Below are positions 39,364-47,084 of a stretch of 64,000 nt of DNA, piece after piece. A program made the position numbers and the translations under genes. Under the pieces are notes generated by a model. That model had not been told where the DNA came from. It saw nothing but the letters and a program-made list of their open reading frames with translations, and searched no databases. Origin of the DNA: Curtobacterium sp. VKM Ac-1395 (lineage in GTDB: Bacteria > Actinomycetota > Actinomycetes > Actinomycetales > Microbacteriaceae). Position 1 is the stretch's first letter, and each line of letters opens with the position of its first letter. The DNA is taken from assembly GCF_015350975.1 (NCBI RefSeq), contig NZ_JADKRX010000001.1:434001-498000 (forward strand), in the 5' to 3' direction.

Positions 39364-40785
39364 TCAGGGTACTTTCCGCTCGATGAACTCGGTGATCTTG
39401 ATGACCTTGCCGTTGAGCGTGGCGGAGGCCGGGTTCTCGGGGCTGATGGCCGCGTCGAACTCCCGCTGCGCAGGGGAGCGGACGGCGGTGCCGCTCTTGA
39501 TCTCGACGCCGATGTAGGTGCCGTCGGCCTTCTGCACCAAGCCGTCGTAGATGCGACCGTTCGGCACGCCGTCGACGGTGGCCTTGACCTTGGTGGTGTC
39601 GACCGTGGTCCCGAGCTGCTTCTCGACCTGCTTCAGGCCGTCGGCTTCCTTCTGCGCGGCGTCGACGCGGGCGGAGTCGTTGTTCTCCGACCGGTACGTC
39701 CCGTCGTTGTTCCGCCCCGGGTGCTGCTCGTTCGGCTCCTTGGCGTTCCTGGCGCGTTCGGCGTTGTCCGTCCGGTACGGGGTGCTCCGGTCGTCGGTCG
39801 CCGCGTGCACGCCGAGCCCGATGGCACCGGTGCCGGCGAGGGCGGCGCCGGCGGCGATGACGCCCGCACCGGAGACGTTCAGCGCGACACCCGCAGGGGC
39901 ACCGACGACGGTCAGGTCGAGGGCGACCCCGCCGCCCTCCATCGCGGTCCCGAGGGCCATGGTCGCCAGGCCGCCGAGGAGCTCGAGGACCTCGTCGGGG
40001 TGGTTCACCATCGCGTTCCCGAGGGAGGCGAAGACGTTGCCGGCGGTGGCTGCGGCGTCCTGCAGGTACGGGAGCCCGGCGGTGGCCTGCGCGCCCGCGA
40101 TCGTGACACCGAGCTCGGTGACGGTCTTGACCGTGTGCCAGGCGTCCTCGAACCAGTTGTCGTCGCCGCCACCGACCTGCGTGCTGGCGGCCGACGCGGT
40201 GGTGCTGACGGCGTGGGCGTCGACCGTCGACGGCGTGATCCCGTCGAGCTCGGTCGCGACGGCGTCGAGGGTCGCGGTGACGTCGTCGTTGTGGGCCTGC
40301 ACGCGCATCCGCAGCCCGAGTTCCTCGGTGACCAGCGCGGGGACCTGCTGCCAGTTGCTGACGACGGCCCCGACCGCGCCGAGGAGGTCCCCGGAGGACG
40401 CAGCCTTCGCGGCTTCGGCGGCGACCTGCCCGGGGGCCGAGGCGTGGAAGGCGTCGATCTGCCGCACGAGTGCGTCGTGGGCCAGGCCGAGTTCCTCGAT
40501 GCGGCTGGCGGCGCGGGTCGCGACCCGGAGGAACGCGTCCCCGGCGCTCTGCAGGTGCCTGGCCTTGTCGACCGCTGGCGCCATCAGCGGCGTCAGCGCC
40601 GGCTGCAGGGCGTCCGAGGTGAAGACGGCGGGGAGCCCGGACCAGGACCGCGACGCGGCGGTCGCGGCGGACAGGACGCCGTCGGTGGCGGTGGCGAACC
40701 GCTGGGCGGCCGAACGGAGCGCGGCGGCGTCGTCGGTGACGTCCGTGACGTCGGCGGCGGTCAGCGCGCCGGCGAGGACGCTCAC
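39364..40785 (-). CDS. Secreted polymorphic toxin with PD-(D/E)XK-like nuclease C-terminus
   Basis: The 473-aa protein has an N-terminal helical region (about 1-210) like LXG/WXG type VII secretion substrates, with a WSG turn at about 48-50. A hydrophobic, Ala/Gly-rich middle (about 225-325) could span or enter a membrane, and a charged linker (RTDNAERARNAKEPNEQHPGRN) marks the toxin junction. The C-terminal domain holds IYDGL (Asp414), GVEIKSG (Glu428, Lys430) and SPAQREFD (Gln440), the layout of a PD-(D/E)XK nuclease. The GTG start overlaps its small partner by 4 nt. Two immunity candidates follow. Confidence 0.75.
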   Translation of the reverse strand: MSVLAGALTAADVTDVTDDAAALRSAAQRFATATDGVLSAATAASRSWSGLPAVFTSDALQPALTPLMAPAVDKARHLQSAGDAFLRVATRAASRIEELGLAHDALVRQIDAFHASAPGQVAAEAAKAASSGDLLGAVGAVVSNWQQVPALVTEELGLRMRVQAHNDDVTATLDAVATELDGITPSTVDAHAVSTTASAASTQVGGGDDNWFEDAWHTVKTVTELGVTIAGAQATAGLPYLQDAAATAGNVFASLGNAMVNHPDEVLELLGGLATMALGTAMEGGGVALDLTVVGAPAGVALNVSGAGVIAAGAALAGTGAIGLGVHAATDDRSTPYRTDNAERARNAKEPNEQHPGRNNDGTYRSENNDSARVDAAQKEADGLKQVEKQLGTTVDTTKVKATVDGVPNGRIYDGLVQKADGTYIGVEIKSGTAVRSPAQREFDAAISPENPASATLNGKVIKITEFIERKVP

Positions 40786-41087
40786 CGGCCCATGCCGCTG
40801 ACGTCGGCAGCGAGGTGGCTGTCGGTCGCGGTGATCGCGTCGTGCGCCGTGGTGAGCGACGCCGCGAGGCTCGTCATGCGGACACCGATGTCGTCGCTGC
40901 GCCCACGGAAGCGGCCGGCGAGCCGTCCGAGGGCACCGCTCAGCTGTGGCGAGGTGGCGGCGGCGACAGCCGTGCTCAGCGCGGCGTCGGCGGCGGCCGC
41001 CTGCTGCCCGGCACTCCCGCCGTGGACGTTCAGGTCGCCGACCAGCGACGACAGCCCGCTCGCATCGACCCGTAGTTCCCCAGCCAT
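40782..41087 (-). CDS. WXG100-like small helical partner of the toxin
   Basis: A 101-aa all-helical protein of ESAT-6-like size, encoded directly before the toxin with a 4-nt overlap. The Trp-x-Gly turn itself is absent, so it belongs to a divergent WXG/DUF-type chaperone group. In type VII toxin operons such proteins pair with the toxin's N-terminal helices for export. GGGGGG serves as ribosome site. No EssC/EccC secretion ATPase is in this window. Confidence 0.65.
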   Translation of the reverse strand: MAGELRVDASGLSSLVGDLNVHGGSAGQQAAAADAALSTAVAAATSPQLSGALGRLAGRFRGRSDDIGVRMTSLAASLTTAHDAITATDSHLAADVSGMGR

Positions 41088-41188
41088 GGTCCCCCCGATG
41101 ATCCCCGACAGCGTGGTGCAGCAGCCACCCTAGGGCGGCTGCGGCCGTCGCGCACCTCCGGCGTCGCCGGTGGCGGTGGTCAGCACTG

Positions 41189-41235
41189 CCGGACGGGAGG
41201 CTCGGTGGCGGTCGCGGGGCGAGCCTCCCGTCCGG
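41189..41235. terminator. Terminator hairpin of the GGACGGGAGGC family
   Basis: CCGGACGGGAGGCTCG (41189-41204) pairs perfectly with CGAGCCTCCCGTCCGG (41220-41235). It lies after the DUF4232 gene (ends 41248, minus) and upstream of the toxin operon. Confidence 0.75.
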
Positions 41236-41247
41236 TGGGTGGTGGCG

Positions 41248-41988
41248 TCAGAACGACGCGAGCGCGCTCGTGCTGAGCTGGTGGACCGCCGGCGCAGCGC
41301 AGGACTCGAACAGCGCCCCGGTGGCGGGCACGAAGAGCGACTGGCGCGACCCCGGCGGGATCACGCGGAAGCCGTCGGTCACGCGCGGGTGGCACGTGGC
41401 GGAGTCCCAGTCGCCGGCGTCCCTGACGGTCACGACCGCCTGGACCTCACCGGACGGGCGGAGGGTGAGGGTCTGGTGCGGCGTCGAGCGGTCGAGTGTC
41501 GCCGCGTTGCCGATCTGGGTTCCGTTGCCGCCCCCGACGAAGGAGACGCCGGGCCAGCCCTGCAGGGTGCAGGACCGCGCGCCGGTGTTGCGCAGGATGA
41601 TCGCGACCCTTGTGGCGCCCGCGCTGCTGCCACCGCCGTCCGCGACCGACCCGGTGAGCTGGGAGGTGGCGCACCGTGTGCTCGCCGTGTCGCCGGAGGT
41701 GGTGCTGGCGGGTGCGGGAGCGGCGGCCGTCCCGGAGCCGCGGGAGGGCGCCGGGGCCGCGGCTCCGGCAGCGGTGGACGGCGTCGCGGCGGCGGGCGTG
41801 GACCTGCTCGGAGCGGTGGTGGGGCCGGTGGTGGGACTGGCGGACGTCGAGGTGCCGGTCGAGGCCCCGGTCGACGGGTGGGCGGCGGTCGCGGCTCCGG
41901 TGCCGCCGCCGGAGCAGGCGGTCAGCAGGAGCGCCATCGCGGTGACGCCGATGATCGGCAGGATGGTCCGTACGCGTGCTGTGGTCAT
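41248..41988 (-). CDS. DUF4232 lipoprotein
   Basis: A 246-aa exported lipoprotein: signal peptide with lipobox LLLTAC (Cys about residue 24), a long Thr/Ser/Pro/Ala tether (to about 100), and a DUF4232 beta-sandwich domain (about 105-246, STRCATSQLTGSV, NTGARSCTLQGWPGVSFV, CHPRVTDGF). DUF4232 domains are common on actinobacterial surfaces; no activity is established. The ATG at 41988 lies 23-62 bases after a 40-bp element shared with the gene at 44484, which points to common control by the adjacent two-component system. Confidence 0.85.
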   Translation of the reverse strand: MTTARVRTILPIIGVTAMALLLTACSGGGTGAATAAHPSTGASTGTSTSASPTTGPTTAPSRSTPAAATPSTAAGAAAPAPSRGSGTAAAPAPASTTSGDTASTRCATSQLTGSVADGGGSSAGATRVAIILRNTGARSCTLQGWPGVSFVGGGNGTQIGNAATLDRSTPHQTLTLRPSGEVQAVVTVRDAGDWDSATCHPRVTDGFRVIPPGSRQSLFVPATGALFESCAAPAVHQLSTSALASF

Positions 41989-42010
41989 GGGACCAGCGTG
42001 CGTCCGGGAC

Positions 42011-42050
42011 GTGGCTCGGCTGCGGCAGGCGTGTGTCAGTCCGGTGACAG
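42011..42050 (-). promoter_or_regulatory. Candidate response-regulator site, copy 1 (overlaps kinase 3' end)
   Basis: On the minus strand CTGTCACCGGACTGACACAC holds two TGTCAC-like elements 11 bp apart, followed by CGCCTGCCGC and CGAGCCACG. About 36 of 40 bases match 44528-44567. The first bases are also the last codons (LSPD and stop) of the kinase gene. It lies just upstream of the DUF4232 lipoprotein gene. Confidence 0.65.
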
Positions 42051-43295
42051 GGCGCGGTCGAAGGCCAGGCTCGCGCTCGCGCCCCGGTCGGTGTTGCGGA
42101 GCACGAGCCGCGCTCCCGTGGCGTCGGCGTGGTGCAGGGCGATCGCGAGGCCGATCCCGGTGCCGCCGGCGGTGCCGAGCGCGCCGAACCGCCGAGGTCC
42201 CTCCGCGAGGAGCGCCTCGGGGAACCCCGGCCCGCGGTCGGTGACGCGGACCTCGGTGCCGTCGACGACCACCTCGACGTCGCCGTCGCCGTGGCGCTCC
42301 GCGTTGCCGACCAGGTTCGTCAGGGCACGTGCCAGTCGGTCGGGGTCGAGCCCGACGGTGGCGTCCGCGAGCACTCGGACCGGGACGTGGCTCGACGGGG
42401 AGTCGGCGAGCACCCGTTCGACGGACCGCGCGAGGGACCGTGGCCGGACGTCGGAGGCCGGGGCGTCGTGCTGCGCGCGGGCGAGCCGGAGGAGGTCGTC
42501 GACCAGGTCGCGCAGCCGCCGCACGAGTCGTCGGATGCGGTCGGCGTCCTCGTCGTCCCCGAGCAGCGCGGCTGCGCTGCTGAGCGCCGTGAGGGGGGTC
42601 TTCAGGTCGTGGGCGACGTCGGCGCTGACGGCGCGCTCCTGTTCGAGCCGGACGGCGAGCGCGGCTGCGGTGTCCGCGATGCCGCGGGACAGCACGCCCA
42701 CCTCGTCGTCCTCGGCGGTCGGGCGGTCCGCCTGCCGACCCGCGATGGCGTCGTTGACGGTGCTGGCGGTGACGCGGAGACGACGGGTGAGCCGTCCGGC
42801 GACGAACCAGGACACCAGCGCGGCGATCAGCGCGGCACCGGCGCCGCTCACCGCGAAGGTGCGGACCAGGTCGGCCCACTGCTGTCGGACCGGTGCGCCG
42901 GAGACGCGCGTCGCGAGCAGGTCGGCGCCCTCGCCCCGGGCGGCCCACATCGAGGTGCCGTCGTCGTACGTCACGACGGCACGTGCGTCCAACGCCCCGC
43001 GGAGCTCCGCGGGCAGTGCGGCGGGGTCGCGGGTGGCGCGCGACGGCAGGGTGCCGCCGAACGCGTCGGTCGCGGCGATCTCGCGGAGCTGGGCGGTGGC
43101 CTGCGTGCGGAGCTGGTCGCGGGCACCCGTGATGGACGTGTGCGCGAAGACCGCCCCGGCGGCGAGGACGAGGGTGAGGGCGAGCAGGGCCATGGCGGCG
43201 GCGGTCCTGACCCGGAGCGAGCGGTGCCAGGGCACGTGCGTGGTGATGACCGGGCGCGGGGCCGTCGTCCCCGGCGTCGAGCTCCAGGTCGTCAC
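42036..43295 (-). CDS. Sensor histidine kinase
   Basis: The 419-aa kinase has TM1 (about 32-52), a sensor region of about 95 residues, TM2 (about 147-167), HAMP, H-box SADVAHDLKTPLTAL (His229), N-box LTNLVGNAERHGDG, G1 TDRGPGFP and G2 GGTGIGLAIA. The GTG at 43295 overlaps the response-regulator stop (GTGA). The H-box form AHDLKTP is common in actinobacterial stress kinases. The stimulus is unknown. It is flanked by two exported-protein genes with a shared promoter element. Confidence 0.92.
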   Translation of the reverse strand: MTTWSSTPGTTAPRPVITTHVPWHRSLRVRTAAAMALLALTLVLAAGAVFAHTSITGARDQLRTQATAQLREIAATDAFGGTLPSRATRDPAALPAELRGALDARAVVTYDDGTSMWAARGEGADLLATRVSGAPVRQQWADLVRTFAVSGAGAALIAALVSWFVAGRLTRRLRVTASTVNDAIAGRQADRPTAEDDEVGVLSRGIADTAAALAVRLEQERAVSADVAHDLKTPLTALSSAAALLGDDEDADRIRRLVRRLRDLVDDLLRLARAQHDAPASDVRPRSLARSVERVLADSPSSHVPVRVLADATVGLDPDRLARALTNLVGNAERHGDGDVEVVVDGTEVRVTDRGPGFPEALLAEGPRRFGALGTAGGTGIGLAIALHHADATGARLVLRNTDRGASASLAFDRALSPD

Positions 43296-43972
43296 GGGCC
43301 GGCCGCCGCGACCCGGTAGCCGAAGCCGCGGACCGTCTCGACGACGTCGACCCCGAGCTTCCGGCGGAGGCGCTGCACGTTCGTGTCCACGATCCGCGGG
43401 TCCTGCCACGTGGAGCCCCACACGATCGCGACCACCTGCTCGCGTGACAGCACGGCACCGCGGTTCGCGAGGAGGGCCTGCAGGACGCGGAACTCCGTCG
43501 CGCTGAGCGTGATCGGGGTCGCACCGCGCAGCACCCGCTTGGCGTCGTGCTCGACGACCAGGGCGCCGAGCCGTTCCGTCCGTGCCGGTCGTGCGCCGGT
43601 GCGACGGAGGACGGCGGTGAGCCGGGCCGCGAGGACGTCGGGGTCGAACGGCTTCGTGACGTAGTCGTCCGCGCCGGCGTGCAGACCGCCGGCGATGTCG
43701 GTGGGCAGGTCCCTGGCCGTGAGGAACACCACGGGGACGGCCAGCTCGGCGAGTTCCCGGGCGAGCGCGATGCCGTCCATCCGCGGCATGGCGACGTCGA
43801 CCAGGGCGATGTCGGGCAGGGCGGCCCGGGCGAGGTCCAGTGCGACGACGCCGTCACGGGCCTCCTGCACGCGGAACCCCCGTCGGAGGAGCAGCAGGCG
43901 CGTGGTCTCGCGGACGTCGTCGTCGTCCTCGGCGAGGAGCACCATCGCGCCGCCGTCGCCCGGGTCGGTCAC
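43292..43972 (-). CDS. OmpR/PhoB-family response regulator
   Basis: The 226-aa regulator has a receiver domain (LLAEDDDD, phospho-acceptor Asp59 in LVDVAMPRMDG, Lys in YVTKPF) and a winged-helix domain (LSATEFRVLQALLANRGAVLSREQ, IVDTNVQRLRRKLG, VRGFGYR). Its GTG overlaps the stop of the upstream exported-protein gene by 4 nt, so sensor target, regulator and kinase form one transcript. The 11-bp-phased TGTCAC repeats at 42011-42050 and 44528-44567 are its likely binding sites. Confidence 0.92.
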   Translation of the reverse strand: MTDPGDGGAMVLLAEDDDDVRETTRLLLLRRGFRVQEARDGVVALDLARAALPDIALVDVAMPRMDGIALARELAELAVPVVFLTARDLPTDIAGGLHAGADDYVTKPFDPDVLAARLTAVLRRTGARPARTERLGALVVEHDAKRVLRGATPITLSATEFRVLQALLANRGAVLSREQVVAIVWGSTWQDPRIVDTNVQRLRRKLGVDVVETVRGFGYRVAAAGP

Positions 43973-44484
43973 GAGAGCACCTGGTCGGTGACGAACCCCT
44001 GGTCGCTCCAGCGGAACGACATCGTCGGACGGCTGGCCCACGCGGGGCGGCCGTTCGCGAAGGTGATCCGGAGGCGCTCGTACCGGGTGGTGCCGGCGAC
44101 GTCGACCCGGTCGTGGAAGGCGACCGCGACCGCGTACCGGTGCAGCTCCCCGCTCGCGCAGTCGCAGGGGTTGTCGACGAAGCTGCCGACGCCGCGGGAC
44201 GTCTGCCCGCCCCACGAGGACCAGGTGAGGTCCTGCAGCACCTGGTCGGTCGACGCGCACCAGATCGGGATCGTGAGCGGCGAGGAGACGGCCTCGCGCC
44301 CACACCCGGCGAAGTACGCACTGGTGGCGGTCGTGGTCGTCGACACGGGCGTGCCGTCCTGGAGCGGGGCGCCGAGCGCGCTCATGCTCAGCGACGCTGC
44401 CACACAGGTCACGATCGCGGTGGCGACGGCAGCGGCGGTCGCGGTGATCCCGGTGCGGCGGGGGAGTCGGGCGGTTCTCAGCAT
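43969..44484 (-). CDS. Exported protein of unknown function
   Basis: The 171-aa protein has a signal peptide (basic LRTARLPRRT, then AAAVATAIVTCVAASLSMSALGAP) and a mature domain with four or five cysteines (FAGCGREA, IPIWCAST, NPCDCASG) that may form disulfides. I recognise no family. AGGAGG precedes the ATG. It is coupled to the response-regulator gene by GTGA overlap and has the 40-bp promoter element upstream, so it may be part of the signalling unit. Confidence 0.72.
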   Translation of the reverse strand: MLRTARLPRRTGITATAAAVATAIVTCVAASLSMSALGAPLQDGTPVSTTTTATSAYFAGCGREAVSSPLTIPIWCASTDQVLQDLTWSSWGGQTSRGVGSFVDNPCDCASGELHRYAVAVAFHDRVDVAGTTRYERLRITFANGRPAWASRPTMSFRWSDQGFVTDQVLS

Positions 44485-44527
44485 GGGGTCCTCCTGGTCC
44501 GGATGTCCATGAGTCTCCGGCGTCGGC

Positions 44528-44567
44528 GTGGCTCGACCGCGGCAGGCGTGTGACAGTCCGGTGACAG
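44528..44567 (-). promoter_or_regulatory. Candidate response-regulator site, copy 2
   Basis: On the minus strand CTGTCACCGGACTGTCACAC is a clean direct repeat of CTGTCAC with an 11-bp period, followed by CGCCTGCCGC and CGAGCCACG as in copy 1. It lies 44-83 bases ahead of the exported-protein gene that starts the two-component operon, fitting autoregulation. Confidence 0.7.
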
Positions 44568-44710
44568 CGTGAGCCGCGCGGGGCCGCGGGCGTCCGTGCC
44601 GTCGGTGCCATCCTGCCGGTACGACCGTCACGTCGTCGACACCGTGGCTCCGTAGGTTCGCCGACATCGGGAGCGGACACCCAGTCGTGCCCCACCAGGA
44701 GGAGGACCCC

Positions 44711-45382
44711 ATGGAACGGACGAGGACCACGGCGGGGGCCGTCGTCGCGGCGGTGCTGGTCGTGTCCGGCCTGCTCGCGGGCTGCGCGCAGTCGCCGGTC
44801 GAGACCGAGCCGGCGACGGGAGCCGGTGGCGCGGGGCCGTCTCGCACGGCCTCGTCGAGCGCGGAGCCGTCGTCGAGCACGGGGTCGTCATCGAGCACGG
44901 CGCCGTCCTCGACCTCGGCCACGGGCTCGGCGTCGCCCGCGGTCTTCCCGCCGGGACAACCGCCACGACCCGGCGAGCAGAGCCCGCTGCCGTGGACGGA
45001 CACCGTCCCCGGGCTCACCGAGGCCGTCCGCGCCGCCGACCACCCGGGGCTGCAGATCTGCGGCGACGACGTCAGGTCCGTGGTCATCAGCGCGAGTGAC
45101 CTGCGCGGCATCGGGACGACACAGTGGCTCGTCGACAGCACCTGCGACGGTGCGACGGCGACCTCACCCGACGAGGTGTCGATCTACGAGACGAGGGGGG
45201 CCGAGATCGTCAGGACGGACGTCGTCTACGAGTTCACCGCCAACCGGCCCCGGCTCACCGCGTCGCCGTACCTGTTCGGCCCGCACACGGTCGTGCTGAC
45301 GTTCGACGGGGGCGCGTCCTACCGCCTCGTCGCGATCCAGCCGCACGCCGTCGTGCCCGGTCTCGTTGCGCGGTTCTCGTGA
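44711..45382 (+). CDS. Lipoprotein of unknown function
   Basis: The 223-aa protein has a lipoprotein signal (VVSGLLAGC, Cys about residue 25), a Ser/Thr/Pro-rich tether (to about 90), and a beta-rich domain starting PGLTEAVRAADHPGLQICGDD with two further cysteines (ICGDD, STCDG). No family is recognised. GGAGGAGG precedes the ATG. It is divergent from the two-component operon and translationally coupled to a 55-aa membrane protein. Confidence 0.75.
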   Translation: MERTRTTAGAVVAAVLVVSGLLAGCAQSPVETEPATGAGGAGPSRTASSSAEPSSSTGSSSSTAPSSTSATGSASPAVFPPGQPPRPGEQSPLPWTDTVPGLTEAVRAADHPGLQICGDDVRSVVISASDLRGIGTTQWLVDSTCDGATATSPDEVSIYETRGAEIVRTDVVYEFTANRPRLTASPYLFGPHTVVLTFDGGASYRLVAIQPHAVVPGLVARFS

Positions 45383-45546
45383 ACGGGGACGGGTGGACCG
45401 GCCAGGTCGGACCGTACGGCGCTCGTCGGGCCGGCGAGGTCGACGCGGACGAGGTGCCGCAGGACGACGTCGTCGTCGCGGTGATCTGCAGCGCGATGGC
45501 GTTGACGATGTCCGGGCTCGTCGTGCTGCTGTTCCTCTGGCGCTGA
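45379..45546 (+). CDS. 55-aa single-pass membrane protein
   Basis: The frame starts at a GTG overlapping the lipoprotein stop (GTGA). It has an acidic first half (EVDADEVPQDD) and one C-terminal helix (VVVAVICSAMALTMSGLVVLLFL) ending WR. The coupling and a proper helix support a real small protein, perhaps a partner of the lipoprotein. It ends 12 bp from the convergent ABC operon. Confidence 0.6.
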   Translation: MNGDGWTGQVGPYGARRAGEVDADEVPQDDVVVAVICSAMALTMSGLVVLLFLWR

Positions 45547-45558
45547 CGGCAGCTGCCC

Positions 45559-46221
45559 TCAGCGCTCGATGTCGACGACCCGCGTCGCCCGGTCGAGGAA
45601 CGCGTCGTCCGACGTGGTGACCACCGCGGCGAGCCCGGTGTCGTGCACGAGGCCGGCGACCAGGTCGACGATCCCCGCGGCGGTCGCGCTGTCCAGCTGT
45701 GCCGTCGGTTCGTCGGCGAGCAGGAGTCCCGGTCGACCGACGACCGCTCGGGCGATGCCGACCCGCTGCTGCTGACCGCCGGAGAGCTCCTCGGGGCGCT
45801 GGTGCTCGTGTCCGGTCAGGCCGACGAGCGCGAGCGCCTCGGCCACCATCGCGTCCCGCTCGGCCGGCTCGGTGCGCCGGATGCGGAGCGGCACCTCGAC
45901 GTTCTCGGCCGCGGTCAGCACGGGCAGGAGCGAGAAGTCCTGGAAGACGATCGCCAGGCGGTCGCGGCGGAGTGCGCGGAGCTCGTCCTCGCTCCGGTCG
46001 GCCAGGGTCGTCCCGTCGACGGCGACCGTGCCGCGGTCCGGACGCTCGAGGCCGGCGAGCAGCCGCAGCAGCGAGGTCTTGCCGGACCCCGAGGCGCCGC
46101 GGACGACCACGAGTTCGCCGCGGTCCGCCCGCAGGTCCACGTCGTGCACGACCCGGAGCGGGCCGGCCGCGGTGGTCACGTCCCATCCGAGCCCGGAGGC
46201 CTCGAGCACGGGGCCGCTCAC
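45559..46221 (-). CDS. ABC transporter ATP-binding protein (LolD/MacB type)
   Basis: A 220-aa ATPase: Walker A GASGSGKTS (about 40-48), Q-loop FQDFSLLP, signature LSGGQQQR, Walker B LLLADEPT and switch His replaced in the final VVTTSDD (no canonical His). It pairs with FtsX-like permeases in MacB-type exporters. It is the last gene of a four-gene operon in which every junction is a 4-nt overlap. Loss of the switch His suggests that the partner ATPase may carry the intact catalytic site. Confidence 0.9.
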   Translation of the reverse strand: MSGPVLEASGLGWDVTTAAGPLRVVHDVDLRADRGELVVVRGASGSGKTSLLRLLAGLERPDRGTVAVDGTTLADRSEDELRALRRDRLAIVFQDFSLLPVLTAAENVEVPLRIRRTEPAERDAMVAEALALVGLTGHEHQRPEELSGGQQQRVGIARAVVGRPGLLLADEPTAQLDSATAAGIVDLVAGLVHDTGLAAVVTTSDDAFLDRATRVVDIER

Positions 46222-47084
46222 CGGTCCACCTCGTCGTCGCCGCGGCGCAGGACGACGTGGTCGTCCTGCAGGCTGAGCCGGACGCGGTCGCGCAGCCCGA
46301 GCGCCAGCTGGAAGGACTCGGGCAGCTGCAGGCGCCCCGCCTCGTCGATCACGGCGAACTCCTCTCCCGGGCTGTTCCCGAGGTCGTCGCGGATGGTCTC
46401 GGTCGAGGTGCGTCCGTCCCGGATCCGGACCGTCCGTCGCACCTGTTCGGCGACGGTCTGGTCGTGGGTGACGATGAGGACGGTGACGCCCTCGTGCTCG
46501 TTCACCGCCCGCATCGTCGCGAGCACGGCCCGGGCGGCGGCACGGTCGAGCGCACCCGTCGGCTCGTCGGCGAGCAGGACCCGCGGGCGGTTGGCCAGGG
46601 CCACGGCGATCGCGGCGAGCTGCTGCACACCACCGGGCAACGCCCCGGGCAGCTCGTGACCGTGGTCGCCGATGCCCACGAGGTCGAGCACCTCGCGGAC
46701 CCGTTCGTCACGCTGACGGCCGCGCACGCCCGCGACCGTGAGGACCGCTGCGACGTTCTCGCTGACCGTGAGGTACGGCACGAGGTTGCGCGCGGTCTGC
46801 TGCCAGACGAAGCCGACGCTGTGACGGTGGAAGCGGGTGCGACCGCGACGGTCGAGTGACCCGAGGTCGACGTCCGCCACGACGGCCTGCCCGGCCGAGG
46901 GGGCGTCGAGCCCGGAGAGGATCCCGAGCAGCGTCGACTTGCCGCTGCCCGAGGCACCGACGAGCGCGACCATCTCGCCCGCTCGGACCGTCAGGGTCAG
47001 GCCCTGGAGCGCCTGCACCTCGACGTCGCGGGACCGGTAGATCCGCACGAGGTCGCGGCAGACGATGTCGGGGGTGGTGCTCAT
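46218..47084 (-). CDS. ABC transporter ATP-binding protein
   Basis: The 288-aa ATPase has Walker A GASGSGKST (about 38-46), Q-loop WQQTARNL, a signature region reading LPGGVQQLAAIA instead of LSGGQ, Walker B VLLADEPTGALD and H-loop IVTHDQ. The degenerate signature beside an intact H-loop complements the other ATPase, which has a perfect LSGGQ but no H-loop. This hints at an asymmetric heterodimer. About 55 extra C-terminal residues (LPESFQLALGLRDRVRLSLQDDHVVL) resemble an AbrB-like swapped-hairpin tail. Confidence 0.88.
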   Translation of the reverse strand: MSTTPDIVCRDLVRIYRSRDVEVQALQGLTLTVRAGEMVALVGASGSGKSTLLGILSGLDAPSAGQAVVADVDLGSLDRRGRTRFHRHSVGFVWQQTARNLVPYLTVSENVAAVLTVAGVRGRQRDERVREVLDLVGIGDHGHELPGALPGGVQQLAAIAVALANRPRVLLADEPTGALDRAAARAVLATMRAVNEHEGVTVLIVTHDQTVAEQVRRTVRIRDGRTSTETIRDDLGNSPGEEFAVIDEAGRLQLPESFQLALGLRDRVRLSLQDDHVVLRRGDDEVDR

